A DNA stretch of 64,000 nucleotides from Istiophorus platypterus (lineage: Eukaryota > Chordata > Actinopteri > Istiophoriformes > Istiophoridae). The notes under the pieces are model-generated. The model did not search any database. It worked only from the letters and a program-made list of their open reading frames with translations, and was not told where the DNA came from. Of the stretch, positions 47,148 through 60,400 are shown piece after piece (the first letter of the stretch is position 1; each line of letters opens with the position of its first letter). A program made the position numbers and the translations under genes. Location of the stretch: contig CM029126.1 in assembly GCA_016859345.1 (NCBI GenBank), positions 14,005,027 to 14,069,026 on the forward strand, written 5' to 3'.

Positions 47148-48840
47148 GATTGTAACCTTGTGGTTATGTTTTCCATGTAGTCAATGTTCATTTTTGATTC
47201 TTGTTGAAACATATTTATGGGCACATGAGTACTCAGACAAGTCTGTGCAAGAACTGCAAAATCTAACATCAGTGCTTTAAATATAGGAAAGGTTTTTTTT
47301 TTTCATAGCATGCCTGTTGTTCCTCTTCCCTACAGCACAGATTAGATTGGAAGCTTGATTACCACAGTTTTACAACAGGGATTACTCATTAAAATATTAT
47401 TACTACCCATACCCTTTATCATGAAGAGTAAGTCATACATCATTGTATATACTGAATGTTCAAAGTACATCCTATAGTATATCAGTTGTTGGTCTGACTG
47501 AGTGTGTCCTCCCCTTGACTCTTTAATGGTTTGAACCAAGAGAGCCAGTGCTGTAACTCGACCTTACCCCCTCCAGCCACCTGTGCTCGCGTGCCCAGAG
47601 AAAACACTGGCTTTTGTGTTGGAGTGAGACGTCCACACAGCAGGGGGCCAAGGTACATTAGGGGGCTATGACAGTTGGCATGGTCTTCCTGGGCTTTTCC
47701 CCACAGTGAAGTACATGAATATGGTCAGGCTGTTGGTGGAACAGCTGCACCACACTGCCATGTAGGTGGTGGGGGGGGGGGTAAATCACATTCCTGACAA
47801 AGAGATCAGAAAAAGAGTGCAAATACACTTGACATTTGATTCAAGATGTAAATTCTCTTTAAAACGCGTCAGTGCAGCTTTTGCACATCTCCAGTATAAG
47901 TGCACTCTCGCATGGCAGCTAGGAGACAGGTGGGCTGGGATGCGTTTGTGAAGCTGTGTGTATTCGGGTTGCGAGGTAATCAGTCTGAATCCTGGAGGCT
48001 GAAATGTGTAAGAGCACCACAGTTTGCCGTGGAGAGGAGGAGCAGTTGAGTCCCAGACCCCAGTGACTGTTTTTACCCGCCTGCTGGGACTGGTTGGGAA
48101 GGGGCCGAGGGGGCAGCAGCTCGGGCTGTGTGAGCCTGGTTGATGATGTGATGTGAACTCTCAAGGCTGTGTGAGGGGAAAAGAAGGAGACTGACTTGTT
48201 CACTCTGTCCTCCACATGGACTCAGCTTCTCTACCATACAGTCCAAAACCGAACTGTAAGTATAAGATTTTTCATGCTGATGATTATAGTTAATTCCATT
48301 TTGGATTGTTGCCCACAGCTTTACTGTGTGACTTACAAGTTAAACAGTGACTTTGTTTTTTACTTTACTTTACTTTATCCATTTAGAAGAGTCAGATATA
48401 GAAATTCTTTTATTTCTTATGCACTGAGAGTTTGTTGATACTTTTGTTAGCAAGAATGTATGTATCTCAGACACTGAAATGGAGTTTAAGGATTGAGAGT
48501 ATGTTCAACAGTCAATGAATAGGTTAGTTGATTGAAAGAAAATTGAACGGCGTCTTATCTGATAAATGTTAAATTAATTCTACAAGCAAATTACCAAACA
48601 GTTGATGGTATCAGGTTCTCAAATGTAAGAATTCACTGCCTTTCTTAGTCGTACACTATGGTACATTGAATATTTTTGGAGTGCTGGAGGCTGTTAGTTA
48701 TCCTAAAACATTTGAAGATGTCTCTTTGTTTGAAAATAATTAACAGATTAAAGTGACTGTACTTATTCACACAGCATTTTTTTCTATATATGCACTTTCT
48801 ATACATACATATACGTACATATACCAATGATACATCAGGG

Positions 48841-48966
48841 ACAATTTTGGGCTTCAGTATCTTGGCCAAGGACACCTTAACATTTGGACCGAAGTAGCTG
48901 GGGATCCAACCACAAACCTTCCGGTTTGTGGACAAGCTGCTCTACCTCCTGAGCCACAACTGCCCC
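48841..48966 (-). mobile_element. tRNA-derived SINE fragment
   Basis: On the minus strand the tRNA-like head contains an A-box TGGCTCAGGAGGTAGAGC and a B-box-like GTGGTTGGATCCCC, followed by a downstream part whose reverse complement reads CTTGGCCAAGGACACCTT. This is a widespread fish element, usually seen as GATCGAACC...CTCTACCTCCTGAGCCAC. It is not a functional tRNA: no acceptor stem closes around the boxes. Confidence 0.75.
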
Positions 48967-49276
48967 ACAACAAAGAAAATAGAATTAAAACAGTTGTATG
49001 ATGCAGCCCTAGCTTGTATGTATTTCCTGAGCTGACGCAAAGTTATAATCCTACAACATTTGCTGTTTTAAATGGACCTAGCTGTGAAGATGCATGTAAA
49101 TCTATTGATTCTATAATGCTGCCTTTACTGAAAAGGTATTGCCAAAACTGCCTTAGTTTTAAATATGAACAGGTGAAGTTTAAATTTTTCATAACAACTG
49201 CTGTTGGGTGGCCTGTGTGGCACTGTGAGGTTGGTACAAAGTGAGGTGGGACCAAGGTGTCACATTCCACAGTTTG

Positions 49277-49300
49277 GTGTGTGTGTGTGTGTGTGTGTGT
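49277..49300. repeat. (GT)n microsatellite
   Basis: A perfect GT run of about twelve units followed by imperfect GT/GC units. Confidence 0.9.
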
Positions 49301-50726
49301 TTGTGTGCGCGCATGTGTGGGTGTGTGTATGTGTTTCAATTCATTACAAATGACCACCCATCTACAGTGTATACAATGGAGGATCTACGTTTGCTTAAAT
49401 TTAAAGCACCGTTCCTCCACTTAATTCCTCCACATTCTGGGTAAAAGTTGGTTGAAAGCACACACGTGTCTTTGTGCATATGTTCATGTGTATGTGTCCG
49501 CGTGAGTGTGTGCAAATGTTCACTGCAGAAATCTTTCAATCTTAATCCAAACAACTACTGCATCCATCTTCCCCCTTAAATCTGTCCTATATTTTTATCT
49601 GAGGAGTTATGGCAAGATATGATGATGAAAAATGATGAAACTGCAACACTCATCATCTGACTTTGTTCCCTTGATACATTTATCAGATGGCATGCCACCC
49701 CTTGGGAATGCCCTATCTGTTTTTTCAGATCACATAAATATTGTTTACCAGAAGCCTGCATAAATGAGGCTATTTTAAACTTTACGGTTGCTTTTGGAAG
49801 AACAACAGGAAAGGTTTAATTCTTTTAGTTGCACAAACATATTATTGTAAATGCAGCTGATGTTCTACAATCCCGAACTTCACTGCTATCTTGATTTGAA
49901 TCAAAACATACTCTAGATAAGGACACACGAAGCCAACTGATGGATTTATTCTTGTCTTTAGAAAAGGGACATCAGCACCGTCAAATAAATCACCCTGAAC
50001 TCACAAGATAAGTCTTGGCTCCAGGACACACTGTTGTTTATTGTTTATCTTAGTGCAGTAGGGCATGCTCCTGACCTAAATCATCGAAGAATACAAACAC
50101 GCACACAAGCCACCTCTAGTGGCCACAGAGGAACAACATGTCTCCATTTCCAGATAAGACATGTAAAGAGGAGAAAATATAGATGGAAGGAGTAGGTGTT
50201 GGATCATATAACCAATAATCGTGTTTAACAAGACAGTTTGAATCCTAATACCTAATACCTCTGGTAACGTAACAAAGCGAGCATATGTCCTAATAATTGT
50301 CTTGCACATTAAAGATTTCTTTCATCCATATATATTTTGAGTCAAAACTGAGGTATTATAGAAGGGATGGGTATGTATATACCGTATATAAGGTACAGAA
50401 TAGATGACATATGTGGTACAGACCTCCAAATATACACTGAACAGTAATGCTGTGGCTACTCGGAAAAGATTTAAAAGTAAAACAATTATTTTGACATGCA
50501 ACAGTCAAGAATCTGGATCACACAATGCAGCTTGAACAAGGATCTTGGGTCAGAGTATTGCATTGATCAGAATAAAACATATCACAGACATCCCACATAA
50601 AATGCTGTGTTATACTAGGCAGATTGGTACACTAGACTCAGTACTCTGATCAGCTTCTGAGATTTACCCTAACTGATCCAGTAAAATTTGTAAGATTTTG
50701 GAGCACAGTTAATTTTACTTCAAGAT

Positions 50727-50897
50727 CCGGCTGTCCTGTTGACCGAGGGGTTAAGATGTCAACCATGGACCACAACATTCCCACTATGAGAGCTTGAGGA
50801 GTCCTCTGTTGCTTGTCACTCCCCCTCATTTCCTGTCATCTCTCTACTGTCAACTTGGGAATAAATACATAAAGTGTCCCAAAGATTCTCAAATAAA
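50727..50897 (+). mobile_element. tRNA-derived SINE, diverged
   Basis: The segment begins CCGGCTGTCCTGTTGACCG, continues GGTTAAGATGTC, GACCACAACATTCCCACT, then GTTGCTTGTCACTCCCCCTC, TTTCCTGTCATCTCTCTACTG and ends with AATAAATACATAAAGTGTCCC. This order (tRNA-like head, TTGCATGTCATCCCCC-type body, AATAAA tail) is that of a common percomorph SINE. Internal promoter boxes are degenerate. Confidence 0.7.
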
Positions 50898-51010
50898 CAA
50901 AACCATTCACTTCAAATCTTAAAAACACAAGTAGTCATGATGTGTGTGTGTGCGCAGCCTCACTTCCTTGGCCATAAACTATAGATGACGGATTTAAAAT
51001 CTGCCTCAGT

Positions 51011-51120
51011 GGGCACCCTGCTGGCTCAGTTGGCTGATGCGTCTGCATCTTGGACATGCGCCGACCTGGGATCTTTGGCGACTTCAGCTTGACCCATTTT
51101 GTTGCTCATGTGCAGTAATC
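51011..51120 (+). mobile_element. tRNA-derived SINE fragment, diverged
   Basis: GGGCACCCTGCTGGCTCAGTT and GGCTGATGCGTCTGC form an A-box-like head, CGACCTGGGATC a weak B-box, followed by TTTTGTTGCTCATGTGC, resembling the body of the SINE 200 bp upstream. The tail is missing or too diverged to see. Confidence 0.5.
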
Positions 51121-52440
51121 AACCCAATTAGATAAGTGATAATTAAAAAGAAGGAAAAGGAGAAAAAAAGGAGGAATGGAAGACACATAAAAGAAGAAAA
51201 TCTGCACTCACCGACAGTGAAGCCAGCCTAGTGGAAAAGGCAAGGGCGGCGGAAATTATAGGGTCAACCTTGGCACAAACATTCGACAAGAGAGAGGAGT
51301 GTATATTTGCATAGTACATATGTGTGGTATGCGTGTGTCTGCTTATGTCTCAAAATTTATATGGTACACATATACAGAAGACTAAATACAGATCCACTGT
51401 ATATATAACAGTGTAACAGTACATATATATGTGTGTGCGTGTGCGCGTGCGTTCGTATGTAGTAAGTGCAGGTAGTGATTTACTTTGTCTCTTCTCATTT
51501 TACAGTAATGTCTCTGTGTCCTTTTGCGACAAGTTCCTCCCAGAAGTGTACGACCTCAAAGTTTGCATCCCCTCTGTACTTTTGTCGTGAACGCCAGTGT
51601 GTTTGTGTGCGCCAACGTGTGTTGGTGTGTCTGCAGCCAGCAACAGTGTGTCCTCTTGTCCCTGTCAAATCATTGTGATGTCTGGCTCTAATGACGTCTG
51701 ACAAGAATCCAGTGCCTCTCTAAAAATATAAACCAACCTAATTAACTATCCTCACTACCTCCTCTGTTTACAAAAGCTGGCTTAACGTGATCCTCACATT
51801 TTCACACAAAGCATGCATTCTCACAGAAAATGCTGCATTCCAGTGATAAAACCGTGCCCATGTCTCCCGTGTTTTTCTCTCTCAGTAAGGGTTTTCTTAT
51901 GATGCCTGTCAGATGTCATCATCAAGAAATGTTAATTAACAGCTTATTTTAAGACATTTTATTATGGAAAGCTTTTAAGAAGAACAAAATACAGTTTTTA
52001 GAGTCATTCTGTTTTAAAGGTGTCACATCTGTCGTCTGTAACAGAAGGATGTTCCACATTTGTCAGTGGTTTGTAAGGGCCAGTTAAAGGATTGGGTAGT
52101 CCCCAGACAATATCTAAGGGGAACGCCATTGTGGTGAGTGACCTGAGCCACCAATCCTATGCTGATGTCTTCCTTTCTTTTTCCTTTTGAAAAGCAGCAG
52201 AATAAGCTGAAACCCTAGTCCGTTTGTATTGTTAGGACAAAGAGAGACCATTGTGGCAGGAGGGGTGGAGGGGAGCTGCCGGTTGAGGTAGGGGTGCAAG
52301 GGGTCAGGAGGGGCAGAGAGGACTTAGTCAGAGTCCGACCCCTGCTGGGTAAAGTGTTGGGGCTCAGGGTGGTGGGTGTGCAGGTCAGGTAGTGTGTGGT
52401 TTGGGTTGGGTTTTTTTTTTTTTTTTTAAACCATGAGCCT

Positions 52441-52784
52441 GAAGTTGCAGCAGTATGCATTTATCCAGCTGGAAGAGGCTTCAGTAGCAGAGCAGGAGCA
52501 GGGTGGGGGAGGTTATGATGCAGGGAGGGAGGGAGGGAGGGAGGATGAGTGACGGGGAAGCCAGCGCACTGCCTCTCTCACGCTCCGACAGGAGTTTAGT
52601 CTGCTCCAGCTGCCAACACCACAGCAGACAGAGAGAGAATTGGAGAGAGGGGAAAGAAATGGCACCGGACCTGTTGATATCACAGCTATGACTTACAGCA
52701 CTTACAGAGTGGATCATACCCTGGCCTCCAGCCCTTGGACTTGATGAGACTTATTAGTTTGGGATATTTTTTCTTTGTGTCTAA
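52441..52784 (+). promoter_or_regulatory. Putative 5' UTR and proximal promoter of plekhg4b
   Basis: The stretch precedes the proposed start codon. It holds a (GAGG)n tract at about 52525-52543 and two short upstream frames: ATG at 52659 (10 codons, stop ending 52691) and ATG at 52688 (stop ending 52744). The first stop and the second start overlap as ATGA. An in-frame TAA sits directly before the main ATG (52782-52784). Whether transcription begins here or this is a downstream 5' UTR exon is unknown. Confidence 0.45.
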
Positions 52785-53033
52785 ATGCTGTCACAAGGTA
52801 AAATGCACTCCAGAGCAAAGTCTCGAAGTTGTGAAAACTACCTGAGTATTAAGGTATGAGCTTGAATTACGCTTGAATTTCTCTCTGTTATGGGACTTTT
52901 TGGAAGTTGCTGTCTTGTGCTTATTTCTTGTGTGATTAAGCTCAGTGTTTTGCGTTTAACTTAAAAGTATTAATTTCCTTTTTCTTTTGTATTGGCTGTA
53001 AACCTGGCTCCCTGAGAACCTTCAGCAACTGTG

Positions 53034-53091
<58 letters not shown>

Positions 53092-54432
53092 GTGTCATTG
53101 TGTGTGGATTTTTTTAATACCTCAGCGTGTAGACAGCTGATATTCTGACTTCTTGCTCTGCAGCCCAAACAAATGAAATGGAGCACAATGTGCAGGCTGA
53201 TCTTTAATTGAATTTTCTCGCTCTATATATATATTGATATAGACACACATACCTTAATTTTCATCCAGTTCCAAGTTATCACTGGTTTATTTTTCATCAT
53301 TTTTTTTTCATTAAGGGCACATAATAGGTCATAGTGTGTAAACATATGCATTTTTAGCAAAATATTGTTGTCAGGTATTCGCCTGTTTGTAGTTCTTGGT
53401 GTTCACTTCAAAATGCAGTGCGAGTGTAATTGTTCAATGATGCTTTCTCAACATGCCCTAAATCTGCTGAATGTCAATTACAACTAAATGTAACGATGCT
53501 CTACGGTGATTAAATACAAAATAGATGTGCAGTTTTCAATGGGGGGTAAAGACTCAAATTGAAGGTTAGAACTCATAAATGGTGTGTTTTAAATATTGTT
53601 TTTATTTCATAGACTTATTTCAGTGCCATTATCAACAATAGAAGGCTTTTATCTGTTTAAAAAAAAAAAAAAAAACGCTTCCATGCTCTTTATCATTTCT
53701 TGAGTCAGTGAGGAACGCAAGTTTGTATCCTCTCTGATAAGGCAGGTTTCTTTATCATTCTCCCACTTGTTTTGGTATGCATCCATTCTATATTTACCCT
53801 GAAGAGGTATCAACAGACTTTGTTACTCTCCTTTGTTTCTGCTTGTCACTGTTCTGATTGTTTGAAGGCCCTCCATTCACTTTTTACCTTCTTGGTGGGA
53901 ATTCCTTTATGCAAAGGCCTAATCAACCCCTCCTAAACACGCACATACACACATACATGCATACCAGGCCATTAGGCCACAGTATTGTTTTCTTTGGTAT
54001 TATATTAAAAAAAGAAAGGAAATTACTACTACTACTTTGACTTAGCTTGTATCATTTGTTTTATTTTGACTTAGCTTGAACAAATACTTTGAACTAAAAA
54101 CATAACAAAAAATCTGTAAATTCTGTAAATGTAAATGATAGGAAACTTAAAAATAGAAACTTCTGCTGTATCCACGTGGGTGGGGCAGTTTATCACCTCC
54201 AGACTTCCATTATTGTTGATCCCGCTGTCACCCAGTAGAGCTAGCTGTGTCACACAAGCTGTGTCGACCTCTCAGGGTTAAAGTCTATCTACTTAGATAA
54301 CATTATAACATCTAGTAAGGTGTCTTCTCTAATGCCATTCTAATATTAAGCTTTTGTCCATTGAAGAGTGTGTTTTTGTGTGTAAGGTATCTCTGATCTA
54401 ATGTGTGTGTGTGAGTGTGTGTGTGTGTGTGT

Positions 54433-54492
<60 letters not shown>

Positions 54493-57400
54493 GTGTGTGT
54501 GTTTTCAAGTGCAATTGAGTTTGAAACATAGGGATGTGTCTTTTTTAACAAGTGTCTTGAGCTATGACACTTGATATAAAAGAGAAGTGTGCGAAAGCTG
54601 AGGTCAGACACATGATCTGCAAACTCCAGTGATTATTCCTAATACGTTTAATTTAACAGTGTTTTAACTTTAACACGATTCTTTGTCTGGCATTGTTAAG
54701 TAACATTAGTTTATTATCTCTCTCTCTCTCTTTCTATGAGTAATAAGGGTTAAGGTATTCTTAGATTTAATAGATATTAGTGCAATGTGCAGATGTTTCG
54801 TCTGACTTCATATCCCAGCCCCGCTCTTTGCCTTTCCTCCTCTCATAAGATAGGATTTCTACTGGTTTGGATCAAAAGCTGAATCACACATGCAGACTCT
54901 ATAGTGAGGTCTCACCGGGCTCCTTTGTTGGCGTCCTGGCACCTGGCAGCGGGGCAGGTCTGCGCAACCTGTGGTCTTTGTCAGCCCACTGCCTTTGAGG
55001 CTGTTAGCAGGTTGGTTAGTGAGCAGCCTGTATGGGGGCTCCAGGGCTCTCCTGTTACACTCCCCTGGTGGCTTCATGCTCCACTGGAGGCCTGGTAGGC
55101 AGAGCCTTTTGTGTCCCTGACCCACTAAATGTGTCAGTGACCACCTCGCACTCGCTCTCTTTGTCTCTGTGTGTCTTTCAAACTTTCTCTCTCTGTGATG
55201 TATCCCTTCTGTTTTTCTTCCCCCAACTCTTTTTTTTTTCCCTCGTTTTTCCACTTTGCTCTCGGACGGGCTCTAAAAGCTGCTGTACCTTTTAAAATGA
55301 CCGACTAACGCATCGTTCGGCCGTGTTTAATGTCTTGTTGTTTAGCCCTGTGCACCTCTTGAACAGCTGGTTTAACCCAACAGCGCAGACAAAAGTGTCC
55401 CACCTGGAGCTCAAAGCCATTAATTACCACCTTAGTCCTCCATCACACAGGCAGCCACTCATAAAGACCTGGCATCAGAGAGGGCTAGGACTTCCCACTC
55501 TACTCCTGTCCTGGCCGAGGGTCTGAGGCTAGACATACACAACCATACACACTGCATTCCTCTCTGGCTCAGAGCGGATGGGAAGCTCAGCTCTGGTGGC
55601 TTAGCTCAGTCACTCTGCTGAGACAGGCAGATATGTCTCCCACTAGCCAGGTGACAATTTTTGAAAAGCTCCAAACACTTCCTGACAATGGAAAGCTGTA
55701 TATGTTGTACCTTATATCATCCCTGTGGTGATGCTGCATTGTTTGTTTGCCACATCTCTGAATGTAAATACTGTGTTACGCAGCTATATAAATGCAGTTT
55801 TTCTGTTCATATTATACCGCTGTATTACACAGCCGGCCGATCCTGTGCAACAGGTTGTATAACATTTTATTTGTCATTGAGCTCAAGCATCTGCTACATT
55901 GAGTAATTGTCCTCCAAAACACCGCTGCTGTCACAGCAACTGTTTGTTCTGTCTCAGGAACCTGAAGAGAAACTTGCTGGTCTGTCCTAACTACGTAGTG
56001 AGGGCTTTCCTCCCATTGTTAGCTTTCCTCCAATAAAACGCCGTGTTATTCTTCTCCTCCCGGGTGCAACAGTGACTAATGCCCAGAGACGTTTTTTTGT
56101 CTCACTAAAAGCAGGCTGACTGCTAATGGAGGTGGGCATTTTGTTTCAGGGCACCAAACACTGTACAGCCCATACCACTTAGAGAGGCAGAGTGCACAAT
56201 GAGCGCCTTGTAGTAGAGTGGTGGCATGTGTACCAATGCACTGAACTGTACTCACTCGCCTCTAATTGATGGTGCTGAGCTGCTTAGATCAACAGGACAG
56301 ATCCTACAAAGGATGAAACATCGGGGGTCTGCCAGTCCAAATTCAACCAGAGCACAGGAGATCTCTTGATTTCCGTGCATCCTTTTTTACACACTTGTAT
56401 TGTCATGTAAACGCAGGCGCAGACATACAAGTGAAGGTTAGCTGCATCCTCAACCCCCACGTTTTTCAACGTGGTACACAGTTGTCAATATAGTGGGCCG
56501 TTTCCTGGCCGTTTCCATTGCCGTTTCCATTGCCGTCTCTCTGTGTGGTTATCATTGCAGGCAGATGTCTCTATTCCACTGTTGTGTTCCATTCGGGAAG
56601 GACAGATAGCGGAGGGATGTTTGGCCTTGGCTGTCACCGCTGAGAGGAAGGTCATAGCCTGAGCCATAAACATAATTACAAGAGCAGGTCAATCTCTTCC
56701 AGGACTGCGGTAATGTCCTGTCTCATTCGTGGACAAGTTGTAACGTAAAGTATCGAATGTGTCCTCTGTTCTGCTCAGGGACGACTGTGGTTAGCAGGGT
56801 TGTATGGGGGTCAGATAATAGCCAGCGATGACATGGTTGTTATTAGAGGGTACCGTTGCACCATCCTGGCCAGAACTGGAGTCCAGTCTGGACTTTCCAG
56901 TTCGGCTGTTTGTGTCCGCTGACAGTGACGTCACTCATACCAGGTGTTTCCCCTCTCCCTAATGGAAAATCCGTCATGGGCGACATGTCATGCTTCCTGT
57001 CATGTTTTAACTTCAACGACTGTTTGGATGAGTGAGACTGTTCTCTGTAAATCATGTGCATATGAAACTGTATGTTTGAATTTATGTACATTGGGCAGAT
57101 GCCCTGTAATTTCATCCTAGTTTTTGAAGTGTAACCTGTGGTTACTATGACTAGTGGTTTACCTATGGGGGAGGTAAGGCGACTCCCCAAGTGATCCCAA
57201 GAAAACTACTACTACTTTACACACCTGAAAATTCTCAGATCAAACAATCCGAGGAAGAAAACTCACTCTTTGGTTTGCCTGTTCACAGCCTGTGTCAACA
57301 TTAAGGCCATAACCTGTGATTAGGGCTCGTAACTGAGTGATGCTTTGTTTAAGGGGTCAAAAAAGAACTAAAAGGGTCGGTACACCCATATCAATCAGAC

Positions 57401-60400
57401 TAGTTCTTTTATTCAGTTGTTCCTAGTATTACAATATTAAGCACAGCATATTTAGACACTTGGACACTTTTTAAGTCCGTTTTTGTTTTTTATTTATTAA
57501 TTTTCTTTGGGGCCGAAACCAAAGAGTCTAGGAACCATTGTTCTAGACTCACATCATCAAGTATCATATTTTCTAATGTTTTGTTTTACGTCATATGAGA
57601 AAAAAGACCTTGAGCATTTTTGCTGTTGTCACAGCATATTTACTGCAGCACAAGCTTTACACAAGTAAATATATTTATTCTAAAATCCCCCTTTTTTTTA
57701 AATTTCCCCAGGACGCTGAGTCTTTGGACAACTGTATCCAAAATACCTTGTCGGCGCTGTACCGCCCCTTCACTGCCACTGCTGCCACTGTCCTGTGGCA
57801 GCTCTTTAGCGTGGTGGAGAGGCAGTACCGGGGAGACGGCCTTCGCTGCCTCATTGACTTCTTGCTCCCCGCCAAGCAGATTCTGCAGACCATCCAACAA
57901 GAAACCTGTGTGAGTAGCCGATATCACTGACACTGTTGGAGATATTTGACTCAGATGAGGAGGTTTTCTTATAAATCACCACCAAAAACATTGTTCACAG
58001 TGTCCCGATAAGCTAACGCAAGTACTCTCTGTACACCTCAAATACGGAATGATACTTATCTTGAGAGATAAGCAACTGGAGTGATATGACAACATGTTTG
58101 TGAACGAAGTGGTGCTGAGTGTGAATGTCTTTGCTGAGTGAGAAGGGAGACCACCAGGCTGAGACACAGTTGATTATTGTTCCAAAAACAAGCTGAAAAG
58201 CAGCTATCCTCCTCTGAATAGGGAAACAGAGGGAAACTGTGGTCTGTTTGAGAGGCTACCATGGACCCTAATGTCTATGGGGAAACTCAATATTCTCTCT
58301 CAAAAGCTTTGATTGCTGTGGGTCAGGGCTCTACGACCATAACACTGAAACGTTATTCCTCTGTATTCATGTCTCTGGTGATTACACTGACGATAGCCAC
58401 AGAGCAATAGTTTCACCTGAGCCTAGCCCCTGAGAACAGCCTGTTGTGCATGAAGGTCTTTGTTCTGTAGGCAATATGAGAGGCTTCAGAGGAAGATCAC
58501 ATCCCCTGTCTTTGCCTTGACATTAATAACAGATGGAAAAAGCTAACTCTTGAGCACTGTGTCTTTGCTCCCTCTTAGGGTCTGTTTTTTATGCTGTCAA
58601 AGGTAAGATTTGTGTTTGGGTTGCTGCAAAACCAGGCCTGATCAGACAGGTTTCCCTCTTTAGACAAAGGGTTATTGACAGTGATTCATCCAGTGCGTCC
58701 CATGAAAACCTCTCTCTTTAAAGTTAAACATGTGTTTGAACACAGCTTAGCAGATGTCGGTTGAAATGATGCAAGGCGCACCACAGCTGAGCCATGACAC
58801 ACAGATGATAATAATGTTTCTGAGATTGAATACTGACTGACTTCTCTGTTTTCTCTCAGGCGAGGTTCAGGGGCTTGTTGTTCTATCATGACGGATGGCC
58901 CCTCTGCATCCATGAGAAAGTTGTCCTGCAGCTTGCCCCGCTGCACAAAGTCCGACTAAAGCAAGGAGATTTCTACCTACAGATAGTTCCTTTAGGCCGC
59001 AAGACTGTCAAGCTAGTGATAAAATGTTTGTCAGCCAGTGGGCTGGCCATTGCAGAAATCCCCATCGCAGAGAGCATGTATGGCAGCATCTTCACAGCTG
59101 AGTTCTTGCAGAATGTAACACGTGACCGAAACCTGCACCCGCTACAGAACTGTCTGCTCACCACCGGTACCTCTGTGTACAGGACTCCGTGGAAGAACGT
59201 GGTCAACCCTCTGTTTGTCAGCAGCACGTCGGACGCCATCATGCAAGCACGCTGCAGCAGGGTTGGCTTCCGTGGCCATCTCAGCACCTGCAGCACCAGC
59301 GGTTCCACGGGGACTCTGGACAGCCACCGCAGCTCCCGAGAGTCACTGCACTCTCAGGGAGCCGACTCCATCTTTTCTGAGCCCACCTCACTGACCAGAA
59401 ATCACACGGATCCCGGCGGTGAGAGCCGCAGTGACAGTGCAGCGGAAACTACACCCATCATTAAGATTGAGAGACCCACTGAAGAGCATGGGATAGGAGA
59501 GGGGGTTGAGGACAGTGGTGGGAGGGAGAGAGGGCCAGGTTCTAAGATGCTCTCTTTTAGTACAGACCTCAGCAACCCGGGTCCTCGACGTCGCCTCCCG
59601 AGGGACTCTGTAGCATTTGAGAGCAGAAGACTTTTCAGAAAATCTTACATGGAGGCCTTGCAGAACCCTATGAGCCTTGGGTCCAGCTCTGAGTCCATCT
59701 TGGAGGAAAGCCCGGAGCACAGTGCCGGCCTAAGAGAGAGAACTGTGACAGCAGGCAGCAGCCCCGACGCCCGGACCTCCTCCAGAGAACACTTATCTCG
59801 AAGGTTGGGTAGCCGGGGCTGGCTCAGTGGGGATGACTCCAGGCCCAGCACACCTCTGCTCTACTTACAGAGGGGGTTACGGAGCGCAGAAAGACGTGCA
59901 GAACGGCGTTCAAAGTCACTGGAGAGAACTAACAAGGCAGGCCAGGATAAAGGCCACCGGGAACGATCCTCCTCTGGGGGTTCAGTTAGCATCTCACCGA
60001 AAAAGCTGATGAATGGCTATGCTCTTCGTTTTGGGAAGCTGGATGTGGAGACAGCTTTTCCTGGTTCTGAGAAGAGAAGCAGCAAAGAGGAGTCAGGTAC
60101 GGGACCTATGTTCAACCCTTCGTTGTCACAATGTTCAAAAATCCCACTGAAGTTTAAGTTAATCATATTACAGGCAAATAACTTGCCTGTTTGCTTTATC
60201 TACAGTAAAGCATGTCAAAGTGCATTTACTCCGAATTATTCAATAGGTATATAATTTGTTACAAACGTCTTGTAAGGGGCCTTTTGCACAATACCTTTGA
60301 GTATCTTTTTGCCGATAATACTTTGGTATGTAAAGTAGATTGAACATTTACCAAGGTATACAGCCTTGAATGCAGGACAATGCATTCAAAGCTATATCTT

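Larger units (their letters stand above)
40998..52440. other. Non-coding stretch upstream of plekhg4b
   Basis: No coding exon could be supported. It may be the first intron of plekhg4b if transcription starts near 40.9 kb. It contains a fragment of a percomorph repeat near 42190, CA/GT microsatellites, a perfect 20-bp-arm hairpin at 47102-47147 and three tRNA-derived SINE-like segments at 48.8-51.1 kb. Good-looking donor sites at 46409 (GCGAG|GTGAGT) and 48256 (GAACT|GTAAGT) could belong to alternative 5' exons, but nothing else supports them. Confidence 0.5.
52854..57711 (+). other. plekhg4b intron after first coding exon
   Basis: It contains two long GT microsatellites, a 12-bp tandem duplication (CCGTTTCCATTG, near 56509-56533) and a diverged hAT-like element at its 3' end. 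No coding exon is supported. The middle part (about 54900-56700) is less AT-rich and without recognisable repeats. Confidence 0.6.

Noticed and set aside
60097..60254. Read-through of the plekhg4b long exon to the stop near 60252
   Set aside because: A good donor at 60097 and a frame-matched next exon at 63487 fit better; the extra 52 codons look like intron sequence.
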